From Salinarimonas rosea DSM 21201 (GTDB lineage: Bacteria; Pseudomonadota; Alphaproteobacteria; Rhizobiales; Beijerinckiaceae), in NCBI RefSeq assembly GCF_000429045.1, contig NZ_AUBC01000027.1:1-63104 (forward strand): 63,104 nucleotides of DNA, read 5' to 3'. Below the pieces are notes generated by a model, which worked only from the letters and a program-made list of their open reading frames with translations, ran no database searches and was not told where the DNA came from. Below are positions 44,664 through 52,756 of this stretch, piece by piece; the stretch's first letter is position 1; the number at the start of each line of letters is the position of its first letter. Position numbers and translations under genes: made by a program.

Positions 44664-45758
44664 CTAGTGCCTCAGCCCCCGCTCCTTCGCCAGCGCCGCG
44701 CGCAGCACGCGTCGGGCCGTGGCGGGGCCGAGCCGCTCGAAGGTGGCGCGGGCGTCCTCGGCGAGGACCTCGGGGAGGGCGCGGCCGAGCTTGGCGTGGA
44801 TGAGGTGGTGCACCGTCTTCCAGCGGAAGTCGCAGGCGCGGGCGATCACGAGGATCGGCGCGTAGGTCGAGGCGTGGAAGGCGCGCGCCACGAACTCCAC
44901 GGGCACGCCCTGCAGGATGGCGATGACGCACAGCGCCTCCGCCGGCCGTCCGTCGAGGAGGGCGCCGAGCGCGTCGATCTCGGCGAGCCCGGTCTCGGCC
45001 GCGCGCTCCTGCATCGCCGCCATCGGCTCGGCGAACTGGCCGAGCAGCGTGCGCTTGTCGCCCTTCTCCGCGATCTCGTCGCCGACACGCGAGACCAGCG
45101 CATCGATCAGCTCCGGATCGGCCCCGGTCTCCCGGGCGAGCGTGTCGCGCACGCGCGTGCGGGCCTTCGCGACCAGCGCGGCGATGCGCCCGGCGAAGGC
45201 GTCGTCGCGCGCCGCGAGCGCGCGCACCAGCGCGTCGTCGCTCTGTGCGCGCGCGACGAGGATCGCGGCCCCGTCCGCGCTGAAGGCGGCGCCGGGGTTG
45301 CCGGCCGCCGTCGCGACGGCGCGCCGCCCGCCGCGGTCGAGCAGGACGTCGGTGACGACCTCGGGCACGCTCGGGCGCTTGGCGATGGCGCAGAGGTGCT
45401 CCTGGCCCTTGGCGCGGGCGATGGCGAGGAGCGCGTCGACGTCGAGGCGCGACGAGCGCTCGAGCACCGGCCCGGCGACGCGGATCTCGTCGTCGCTGCC
45501 GAAGGCGAACACCACCTTGCGCGGGGCGTTCGGGCAATCGGCGAAGCGCTCGGACAGCGCCACGCGGGTGCGGAAGGTGATGTCGCCGACGAGCTTCTCG
45601 AGCACGTCGTCGAACAGCGCGACGTGATCCTCCGACAGGCCCGGTGCGCGCGCCAGGAAGAGTTCCGCCAGGCGCTCCGCCGCGCGTCCCCGTTCCGCGG
45701 CGTCGCGGGCGGCGAGGACGCCGTCGAGATCGGCCAGGGTCGAGCGGTCGACGGTCAT
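44664..45758 (-). CDS. DUF2336 protein
   Basis: 364-aa cytoplasmic protein of a family largely restricted to alphaproteobacteria, built of HEAT-like helical repeats and without known function. The region VLEKLVGDITFRTRVALSER followed by FAFGSDDEIRVAGPVLERS is characteristic. I chose the start at 45758 (MTVDRSTLADLDGVLAAR); a 39-residue upstream extension is Arg-rich noise. It stands alone between a chemoreceptor and TRAP genes. Confidence 0.75.
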   Translation of the reverse strand: MTVDRSTLADLDGVLAARDAAERGRAAERLAELFLARAPGLSEDHVALFDDVLEKLVGDITFRTRVALSERFADCPNAPRKVVFAFGSDDEIRVAGPVLERSSRLDVDALLAIARAKGQEHLCAIAKRPSVPEVVTDVLLDRGGRRAVATAAGNPGAAFSADGAAILVARAQSDDALVRALAARDDAFAGRIAALVAKARTRVRDTLARETGADPELIDALVSRVGDEIAEKGDKRTLLGQFAEPMAAMQERAAETGLAEIDALGALLDGRPAEALCVIAILQGVPVEFVARAFHASTYAPILVIARACDFRWKTVHHLIHAKLGRALPEVLAEDARATFERLGPATARRVLRAALAKERGLRH

Positions 45759-45850
45759 GGGGCGGCGGGCTCCTTCGCGCCATGACGGTAACGCACGATG
45801 GTTAACGTTTCGCGACCCCGCTCGACCGCAATCGCGCGTTCCTCCGATGC

Positions 45851-45914
45851 GCCAGGCACTTGGCTCGCCGGGCACTCGGCGCGCCGGGCACTCGGCTCGC
45901 CAGGCACTCGGCCC
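45851..45914. repeat. Four tandem 16-bp repeats
   Basis: Units start at 45851, 45867, 45883 and 45899 with consensus GCCGGGCACTCGGCTC, each differing by one to three bases. Each unit has a short internal inversion (GCCGGG/CTCGGC-like). They lie in the 401-base gap between the DUF2336 gene and the TRAP binding-protein gene, upstream of an AT-rich stretch. No gene is seen in the gap. Confidence 0.85.
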
Positions 45915-46159
45915 TCGCCGTCCGGCCGCGGGTGGCGGCGCCGGGCGAAGCGTTGCGGTGAAATCACGACCGTTCCAAGTATAAATAGGGGACTTTACCT
46001 GCGTAAGAAAACGTATAGAAGGGTTATCTTCGGTAACGGAGTGGAACTATACCATCGCGGCCGCGTGAAATAGACGAATAAGAACGGCTCCTTTCAGTAA
46101 AAATCCGAGCCGTCGCCTCGTCGCGACGCGGTCGCGCATGCCTTGCGGAGGAGAGTCAC
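45915..46159 (+). promoter_or_regulatory. AT-rich leader of the TRAP binding-protein gene
   Basis: The stretch 45980-46110 is clearly AT-rich, with several TATA-like hexamers (for example near 45979 and 46014), but none has a good -35 at 17 bases. A GGAGGAG RBS lies at 46146-46152 just before the ATG. Confidence 0.4.
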
Positions 46160-47272
46160 ATGGAACGTCGTCAGTTTCTCAAGGGGGCCGCGCTCGCCGG
46201 CGGCGCCGCGGCGGCGAGCACGCTCGCGGCCCCGGCCATCGCGCAGGAGCGCATCGAGTGGCGGCTCGTCACGTCGTGGCCGAAGGGCCTGCCCGGCGCC
46301 GGCACCGGCGTCGACCGGCTCGTCGAGCGCATCAACACGATGTCGGGCGGGCGCCTGCACATCACGACCTTCGCCGCGGGCGAGCTCGTGCCGGCGCTGC
46401 GCTGCATGGACGCGGTGATGGACGGCACGGCCGAGATGGGCCACGACGCCTCGTTCTACCATCACGGCAAGGACCCGGCCTTCTCGATCTTCTTCGCCGT
46501 GCCCTTCGGGATGACGGCGCAGGAGCAGTTCGCCTGGATCGCCTTCGGCGGCGGGGCCGAGCTGTGGGACGAGCTCAACGCGAAGTACGGCATCGTCGCC
46601 TTCCCGGCCGGCCAGACCTCGGCCCAGTCCTTCGGCTGGTTCAAGCGCGAGATCAACTCGATGGCCGACTTCCAGGGCCTGAAGATGCGCATCCCGGGTC
46701 TCGGCGGCGACCTGATCCAGCGCGTCGGCGGCTCGGCGGTGCTGCTGCCGGGCGGCGAGATCTTCGCCGCGCTCCAGTCCGGCGCCATCGACGCGGCCGA
46801 GTTCATCGGCCCGCTCAACGACCTCGCGCTGGGGTTCCAGCAGGTCTGCAAGATCTCCTACGGCCCCGGCGTGCAGGAGCCGGGTGGCATGATGCAGATG
46901 ATGGTCAACCGCGCCAAGTACCAGGAGCTTCCCGCCGACCTCCAGGAGATCATCAAGGTCGCGTGCTGGCAGATGCACGAGGACATGAAGGTCGAGTACG
47001 ACTACGGCTCCGGCCGCACCATGGAGACGCTGCGCCTCGAGCACGGCGTCGAGTTCCTGCGCCTCAACCGCGAGGTGCTGGAAGGCCTCGGCAAGGCCGC
47101 GGGCGAGATGGTGCAGGACATGTACGACAACGGCGACGACTACATGCGCCGTCTCTGGCAGTCCTACTTCGCCTCGCGCGAGAACACGATGCGCTTCCTG
47201 CGCTTCAACGAGCAGGCCTTCCTCAACGCCCGCACGCTGGACTTCGCCTTCCCCTCGCGCGGCCTGGGCTGA
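46160..47272 (+). CDS. dctP: TRAP transporter substrate-binding protein, DctP family
   Basis: Periplasmic receptor of a tripartite ATP-independent transporter (370 aa). Twin-Arg leader MERRQFLKGAALAGGAAAAS; family signatures FQGLKMRIPGLGGDLIQRVG (the Arg that clamps the substrate carboxylate) and GSAVLLPGGEIFAALQSGAI. The closest subgroup appears to be the TakP/mannitol-chloroaromatic type, whose ligands are organic acids. Its membrane partners lie downstream on the opposite strand. Confidence 0.92.
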   Translation: MERRQFLKGAALAGGAAAASTLAAPAIAQERIEWRLVTSWPKGLPGAGTGVDRLVERINTMSGGRLHITTFAAGELVPALRCMDAVMDGTAEMGHDASFYHHGKDPAFSIFFAVPFGMTAQEQFAWIAFGGGAELWDELNAKYGIVAFPAGQTSAQSFGWFKREINSMADFQGLKMRIPGLGGDLIQRVGGSAVLLPGGEIFAALQSGAIDAAEFIGPLNDLALGFQQVCKISYGPGVQEPGGMMQMMVNRAKYQELPADLQEIIKVACWQMHEDMKVEYDYGSGRTMETLRLEHGVEFLRLNREVLEGLGKAAGEMVQDMYDNGDDYMRRLWQSYFASRENTMRFLRFNEQAFLNARTLDFAFPSRGLG

Positions 47273-47285
47273 GCCCATCCGCCGG

Positions 47286-47350
47286 GCCGGGCCTCGCAGG
47301 CCCGGCGTCCCTCCCCCCCCCGCGGCGCCCGGCGCCGCGGGGGTTCGTCG
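47286..47350. terminator. Bidirectional terminator between dctP and dctM
   Basis: Two perfect hairpins in tandem: an 8-bp stem with 5-nt loop (47286-47306), and a 13-bp stem with a 1-nt gap (47317-47343) followed by TTCGTCGTTT. Placed between convergent genes. Confidence 0.75.
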
Positions 47351-47363
47351 TTTCGGGAGAAGC

Positions 47364-49022
47364 TCACAGGAACTCGTCCGCCTCGCTGTCGTCGAAGGGC
47401 AGCGGCGCCGGCGCGCCGTCGATCGTCGCGGCGGCGGGCTGGCGGAAGAAGTAGTTCGGCAGGTAGGTCGCCAGCGCCTGCCATTGCCAGACGAGCACGA
47501 GCACGGCGATCTGCATGACGACGAAGGGGACGACGCCGCGATAGAGCATCGTGGTCGCCACCTCCTTGGGCGCCACGCCGCGCAGGTAGAACAGCGCGAA
47601 GCCGAAGGGCGGGGTGAGGAAGGAGGTCTGCAGGATCAGCCCGATGAGCACGCCGAGCAGGATCGGGTCGACGCCGAGGATGATCAGGATCGGCGCCGTG
47701 ATCGGCACGACGATGAAGACGATCTCGAACGTGTCGAGGAAGAACCCCAGCACGAACATCATCGCCATCACCGCCATGACGGCGCCGATCTGGCCGCCGG
47801 GCATGGCCGCGAGGAAGTCCTGCACGAGGTCGTAGCCGCCCATCCGCGTGAAGACGAGGGCGAAGGCGGTGGCGCCGAGCAGGATGACGAAGATCATCGA
47901 GGTGATCGTCATCGTCGCGCGGCAGGTCTCGTCCATCGTGCCGAGGAAGCGCACGCGCAGCTTCGTCGACGCCATCACCGGCACCAGCGCGGCGAGGATC
48001 GCGACGACGAGGAAGGTGAGGAGCCAGAAGGCGCCGCCGAAGACGCCGATGGCGAGGAGGAGCCCGAGGAAGCCGATCCAGAACCAGAACAGCTTCTCCT
48101 CGTGGTCGACGCCGTCGTCGCCGTGGACGGCGCGCTCGGCGAGGAGCTTGACGAGGCACAAGAGGATCGCGCCGAGCGAGCCGACGGAGGCGGACTCGGT
48201 GGGCGTCGCCACGCCGCCGACGATCGAGCCGAGCACGGCGACGATGAGCGCGAGCGGCGGGATCAGCGCCACGACGACCCGCCGGCCGAGCGTCGCCTTC
48301 TGCTCGGGTGTCATCACGATGGCGGGCGCGCTCTTCGGGTCGACGATCGCGCGCACCATGACCCAGAGCGCGTAGAGCCCCGCGAGGATCATGCCGGGGA
48401 TGAAGGCGCCGACGAAGAGGTCGCCCACCGAGACCGTATCCGGCGCGAAGTTGCCGAGCTCCGCCTGCGCGGCGGCGTTGGCGCCCTGCAGGATGTCGGC
48501 GGTGAAGATCAGCACGGTCGAGGGCGGCAGGATCTGGCCGAGCGTGCCGGCGGCGCAGATGACGCCGGTGGCGAGCTTCGGGTCGTAGCCGGCGCGCAGC
48601 ATGGCGGGCAGCGCGAGGAGCCCCATCGCCACGACGGTCGCGCCGACGACGCCCGTCGAGGCCGCGAGCAGCGCGCCGACGAGGACGACGGAGACGCCGA
48701 GCCCGCCGCGGAGCGAGCCGAACAGCTCTCCCATCGTGGTCAGCAGCACCTCCGCGATCTTCGAGCGCTCGAGCACGACGCCCATGAAGACGAACAGCGG
48801 CACCGCGATCAGCACGGGGTTGGTGATCACCCCGAAGAACCGCGTCGAGAGGGCCTGGAGCAGGTTGGCGTCGAAGGCGCCGAGCCACCAGCCGACCAGC
48901 GCGAAGATCATCGACAGGCCGCCCAGCGTCCAGGCGACGATGTAGCCCGACAAGAGGACGACGAGAATGGCGAAGAAGAAGACGACGGCGAGGATCTGGC
49001 CGGCCACCGCGGGATCGAGCAT
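47364..49022 (-). CDS. dctM: TRAP transporter large permease, DctM
   Basis: Large membrane subunit (552 aa, at least 12 hydrophobic segments) that couples sodium entry to substrate uptake. The start at 49022 (MLDPAVAGQILAVVFFFAIL) follows the dctQ stop by 11 bases. Conserved stretches include VPLFVFMGVVLERS, GTLGQILPPSTVLIF and GGVATPTESASVGSLGA. Longer than usual because of a cytoplasmic/hydrophobic insertion in the middle (about 255-330). Confidence 0.93.
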   Translation of the reverse strand: MLDPAVAGQILAVVFFFAILVVLLSGYIVAWTLGGLSMIFALVGWWLGAFDANLLQALSTRFFGVITNPVLIAVPLFVFMGVVLERSKIAEVLLTTMGELFGSLRGGLGVSVVLVGALLAASTGVVGATVVAMGLLALPAMLRAGYDPKLATGVICAAGTLGQILPPSTVLIFTADILQGANAAAQAELGNFAPDTVSVGDLFVGAFIPGMILAGLYALWVMVRAIVDPKSAPAIVMTPEQKATLGRRVVVALIPPLALIVAVLGSIVGGVATPTESASVGSLGAILLCLVKLLAERAVHGDDGVDHEEKLFWFWIGFLGLLLAIGVFGGAFWLLTFLVVAILAALVPVMASTKLRVRFLGTMDETCRATMTITSMIFVILLGATAFALVFTRMGGYDLVQDFLAAMPGGQIGAVMAVMAMMFVLGFFLDTFEIVFIVVPITAPILIILGVDPILLGVLIGLILQTSFLTPPFGFALFYLRGVAPKEVATTMLYRGVVPFVVMQIAVLVLVWQWQALATYLPNYFFRQPAAATIDGAPAPLPFDDSEADEFL

Positions 49023-49033
49023 GGCGCGCCTCC

Positions 49034-49588
49034 TCAGCCGTGCGAGAGCGTCGGCGCGAACTCCTCGCGGCCGTTCAGCACGAGGAGCGAGCGGGCGACG
49101 AGTGCGCAGCCCTGCAGGAAGGTGAGCGCCACGAACACGACGAGCGCGCCCTGGAGCAGCCACCAATTCGGCAGCCCGCCCTCGTTGGGCGAGCCCTCGT
49201 CGGCGATGTAGCCGTTCCAGAAGAAGCGCCAGAACGACCAGGCGAGCACCGCGAGGAAGGGCATGAGGAAGACGAGCGTGCCGGCGATGTCGACCTTGGC
49301 GCGCCCGCGCGGCGACATGCGCCCGTAGAAGATGTCCACCCGCACGAAACCGCCGACCATCTTCGTGTAGGCACCGCCGAGCACGATCACCAGCGCGTGC
49401 TGCCAGACGTACGCCTCCTGGAGCCAGATGAAGTTCGTGTTGAGGGCGTAGCGGGTATAGACGGTGGCAAAGCACACGAGCACCGTCCCCAGCGTGAGCA
49501 GCGCGACCGCGCGACCCACGAGGTCGTTCACGCGCTCGACGGCGCGCACGAAGCCGATCAGCCCGGACATGGACGCAGGGTTCCCCAT
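49034..49588 (-). CDS. dctQ: TRAP transporter small permease, DctQ
   Basis: Four-helix small membrane subunit (184 aa). The family core TRYALNTNFIWLQEAYVWQH and KMVGGFVRVDIFYGRMSPRG is clear. First gene of the leftward dctQM unit; its promoter must lie in the 184-base AT-rich gap up to speE. Confidence 0.92.
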   Translation of the reverse strand: MGNPASMSGLIGFVRAVERVNDLVGRAVALLTLGTVLVCFATVYTRYALNTNFIWLQEAYVWQHALVIVLGGAYTKMVGGFVRVDIFYGRMSPRGRAKVDIAGTLVFLMPFLAVLAWSFWRFFWNGYIADEGSPNEGGLPNWWLLQGALVVFVALTFLQGCALVARSLLVLNGREEFAPTLSHG

Positions 49589-49707
49589 TATTCGTATTTG
49601 TGCGTAGCCCGTTTATCGGGCGGGGAAACGCGGCTGTCTACTGGTTTTTCGTATCGTCAGGCGAGAAATCGCGGTGGTTTTACCGAATTCCGTACGTGGA
49701 TTATGGA

Positions 49708-49736
49708 GAATTATTCTACCGGTAAAGAATGTTCAA
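49708..49736 (-). promoter_or_regulatory. Candidate promoter of dctQM
   Basis: On the minus strand TTGAAC (49731-49736) and TAATTC (49708-49713) are spaced by 17 bases in an AT-rich gap. The -10 is a weak match, so this is only a candidate. Confidence 0.35.
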
Positions 49737-49772
49737 AGTATCGCGCGCCCCGACCGCCCGCCTGCCGGAGGA

Positions 49773-50618
49773 TCACGCCCCGTGCAGGAGGCTCCGCACC
49801 TCGGGCGGCAGCGCGAACGCGCCGACGTGCACGTCCGGCGCGTAGTAGCGGGTCTCGAGCCGTGCCGCGCGGAAGCGCTCCCGCAGCAGCGCGAGGTCGC
49901 CGGGCGCGAGGTCGGCGTCCGAGGCGAAGCCGAGCGCGATCGGGCCGCCGGTATAGGTCGGCACGGCGGCGAGATAGGCGGTCGCGTGGGCGAACAGGCC
50001 CGCGCGCAGGGCGTGCGCTGCGGCGATCTGCGGGCCCTGGAAGAAGGGGACGCCCGCCTGGGTAACGAGCACGCCGCCGGGCCGGAGGCAGCGCTTGCAG
50101 TCGTGGTAGAACGCCTCCCCGAACAGCGCCGCCGCCGGACCCACGGGATCGGTGGAGTCGACCACGATCACGTCGAAGCGCCGGTCCGTGTCGCGCACGA
50201 AGGCGAGCCCGTCGCCGATCACGATCTCGGCGCGGGGATCGTCGAACGCGTCTCCGCAGACGAAGGGCAGGTGGGTGCGCGCCGTGCCGATCACGCGGGC
50301 ATCGATCTCGACCAGCGTCGCGCGCACGTCCTCGTGCCGCAGCACCTCCCGCAGCACGCCGCCATCGCCGCCGCCGATCACCAGAACGTCGCGCACGGCG
50401 CCGTGCCCGAGCACGGGCACGTGCGCGATCATCTCGTGGTAGGCGTGGTGGTCGCGCTCGGTGAGCTGCACGAGCCCGTCGAGCGCGAGAACCCGGCCGA
50501 AGGAGGCGTTGTCGAAGATCACCAGCTCCTGGAGCTCGGTCTTCTCGTAGTGCACCAGGCGATCGATCCGGAAGGTCTGGCCGTAGCCGTCGTGCACCGC
50601 CTCCGTGAAGCTCAGCAC
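49773..50618 (-). CDS. speE: Spermidine synthase
   Basis: Transfers aminopropyl from decarboxylated AdoMet to putrescine. The 281-aa protein has the methyltransferase-like motif VLVIGGGDGGVLREVLRHED, the substrate motif DSTDPVGPAAALFGEAFYHD and YHEMIAHVPVLGH. I chose the GTG at 50618, which overlaps the speD stop by seven bases and gives the expected MLSFTEAVHDGYGQTFRIDR start. Translation is thus coupled to speD. Confidence 0.94.
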   Translation of the reverse strand: MLSFTEAVHDGYGQTFRIDRLVHYEKTELQELVIFDNASFGRVLALDGLVQLTERDHHAYHEMIAHVPVLGHGAVRDVLVIGGGDGGVLREVLRHEDVRATLVEIDARVIGTARTHLPFVCGDAFDDPRAEIVIGDGLAFVRDTDRRFDVIVVDSTDPVGPAAALFGEAFYHDCKRCLRPGGVLVTQAGVPFFQGPQIAAAHALRAGLFAHATAYLAAVPTYTGGPIALGFASDADLAPGDLALLRERFRAARLETRYYAPDVHVGAFALPPEVRSLLHGA

Positions 50619-51166
50619 GGCACCATCCCGCGCTTGTGCTCCGCGAGCTGGATGCGCGCCGGCGCGAACGCCTCGCGCAGCACCGCGATCGCCGCGTGCG
50701 GGCGCGCGTCGCCGCACATGAAGATGTCGATCGCGGCGTAGGCGCGCTCCGGCCAGGTGTGGATGGAGATGTGGCTCTCCGCCAGCACCGCGACCCCCGA
50801 GATCCCGCCGTTGGGCGTGAAATGGTGCAGGTCGATGTTGAGCAGCGTCGCCCCGGCGGCCTCGGTGGCGCGCCTGAGCGCGTCCTCCACCGCCGGCAGG
50901 TCGTCGAGACGCGTGGCCTCCCACAGGTCGACGATGAGGTGCGTGCCGGCGAAGCGCAGGCCGTCCTTCTCGACGAAGTGGTCGAGGCTCTCGTCGTGCC
51001 GAGTCGCGTCCGGCTCGGTTCCAACCGCCGCAGCGATCGATGGATCGTCGATCGCGCCCCGCTCCGTGGCGGAATTCCGATCGGTGCTCACCTCGTTGGT
51101 TTGAACGCCTGCATCATGCAGGTCCAAGTTCATCCCCAATTTGGCAAGGCGGGTGTTGTGAAGCAT
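50612..51166 (-). CDS. speD: S-adenosylmethionine decarboxylase proenzyme
   Basis: Makes decarboxylated AdoMet for SpeE. The bacterial short form (core about 120 residues) self-cleaves at the Glu-Ser bond in LAESHISIHTWPE to give a pyruvoyl group; NIDLHHFTPNGG and DIFMCGDA are also conserved. Here a non-conserved N-terminal extension of about 60 residues precedes the core if the start at 51166 is used. A later start is possible but no better RBS is obvious. Confidence 0.92.
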   Translation of the reverse strand: MLHNTRLAKLGMNLDLHDAGVQTNEVSTDRNSATERGAIDDPSIAAAVGTEPDATRHDESLDHFVEKDGLRFAGTHLIVDLWEATRLDDLPAVEDALRRATEAAGATLLNIDLHHFTPNGGISGVAVLAESHISIHTWPERAYAAIDIFMCGDARPHAAIAVLREAFAPARIQLAEHKRGMVPC

Positions 51167-51372
51167 CCCGTGCCCTCCATACCAGCAGATGAACCCAGCC
51201 AGCTTTGTCTCGCTTTCGGGTCAGGAGGGGGGTTGTGGGGGTTCGCGGCTGGAAACGCAAGGCGTTCCGGCCCGACATACCCCGGCCACGGCCACGAATC
51301 GGGCCAGAAAGGCCGCCGGGATGGCGTCAAGAGGGATTTCCCCCGGTCAGCCGGGGTGTTCCTGCGCTCGCA

Positions 51373-52647
51373 ATGATGGCAACCGGGGTGTGCTTACCCG
51401 GAACGGCCCTGTCCGGCAGCTTCGCCTCGGTCGGCGGCACCGGCTTCGCCTTCCTGACGCCCGAGCTCGTCTACGATCGCCGGGCGCGTGCGGTCGACCT
51501 GCGCTTCGCGCGTAACCGGACGCCGTTCGCCGCGTTCGCGCGCACGCCCAACGAGGGCGCCATGGCCGGCGTCATCGAGGCGCTCGGCCCCGGCAACCCG
51601 CTCTACGACCTCCTGGCGGCGCTGCCCTCGGCCGGCGTCCAGCCGGCCTTCGACCTCCTCTCGGGCGAGATCCACGCGGCCGCACCGGGGACCTTCGCCG
51701 AGGCGGGCCAGGCGCTGCGCCGTGTTCTCGACGAGCGCTTCGGCCGCTTCGGAACCATGGCCGCCGATGCCGGCGATCCGGCGGCGGCCTACGCCTCGCT
51801 CGCGCCGGACGGCGGGGTCGGCGCGCACGCGATCGGGGCCTGGGCGCGCGTCTACGGCAGCACCGCGGAGATCGCCGCACGCGGGACGCTCGCGGGGCTC
51901 GAGCGGCGGGGCGGCGGCATCGCCATGGGCTTCGACGGGGCGCTCTCCGACGCCTGGCGGGTCGGTGTGCTCGTCGGATTCGGACGCACGGACGTCGAGA
52001 TGGACGCACGCGCCTCGCGCGGGGAGATCGGCTCCGTCGATCTCGGGCTCTACGGCACCGGCGCGCTCGGCTCCCTGATTGTCCGGGCCGGCGCGATCCA
52101 CAGCTGGCACGATGTCTCGATGCGCCGGACCGTGGCGATCCTCGGCGTCTCGGATTCCCTGCGCGCCTCCTACGACGCCCGGTCCTGGCAGGTCTTCGGC
52201 GAGGCGGCTCTGCCGGTCGAGCTCGGCGCGATGCGGCTCGAGCCCTATGCCGGAATAGCGCACCTGCAGACGCGCAGCCCGGCCTTCGGCGAGACGGGCG
52301 GGATCACCGCCCTGACCGTCGCCGGCCGGACGACGGGCACGACCTTCACGACGCTCGGCCTGCGCGGGCGCACGACCTTCGACGTCGCCGGCGCCCGGCT
52401 CGGGCTCTCGGCCGGGCTCGGCTGGCGGCACGCCTTCGACGACGCCGCGAGCGGCACGGCCGCCTTCGCCGGCAGCGGCTCCTTCGGGGTCGGCGCGGCG
52501 CCGGGCGCCGAGGACGTGGCCGTGCTCGAGGCGGGGCTCGACCTCGTCCTCTCCGAGCGCGTCGGCATCGCGCTCGACTACGACGGGCTCGTCGGCGACG
52601 GCGATCGGGAGCACCAGGCGAGCGCGACGCTGCGGGTGGCGTTCTGA
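51373..52647 (+). pseudogene. Autotransporter beta-barrel without passenger
   Basis: From the ATG at 51373 a 424-aa frame contains the pre-barrel segment typical of large autotransporters (FDLLSGEIHAAAPGTFAEAG) and a complete C-terminal barrel starting near AIGAWARVYGSTAEI and ending in an aromatic residue (TLRVAF), as required for BamA. No passenger domain and no convincing signal peptide are present, so it looks like a 5'-truncated gene. The frame is open upstream to 51205, but that part is Arg-rich and unlike a leader. Confidence 0.7.
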
Positions 52648-52756
52648 CGCCGCCGCGGCCGCGCGGCGCCTCGCCCGTCGCGACCCCGTTCCTTTCCCCG
52701 CGCGCTTCGCTATCCTGCCCGGTGTTCAGGCGGGTCGGCGACGGAGCGCGCGAGAC

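Noticed and set aside
45851-45914. CRISPR array
   Set aside because: Repeats of 16 bp are directly adjacent with no spacers and no cas genes nearby.
46160-47272. dctP as the receptor for a sulfur compound
   Set aside because: Nothing in the sequence links it to sulfur; the family motifs point to carboxylates.
47484-49211. 575-codon plus-strand frame opposite dctM, His/Glu/Asp-rich
   Set aside because: Mirror of hydrophobic codons in a membrane protein gene, a known artefact in high-GC DNA.
49040-50065. 341-codon plus-strand frame spanning dctQ and part of speE
   Set aside because: Covers two confident minus-strand genes and has no domain.
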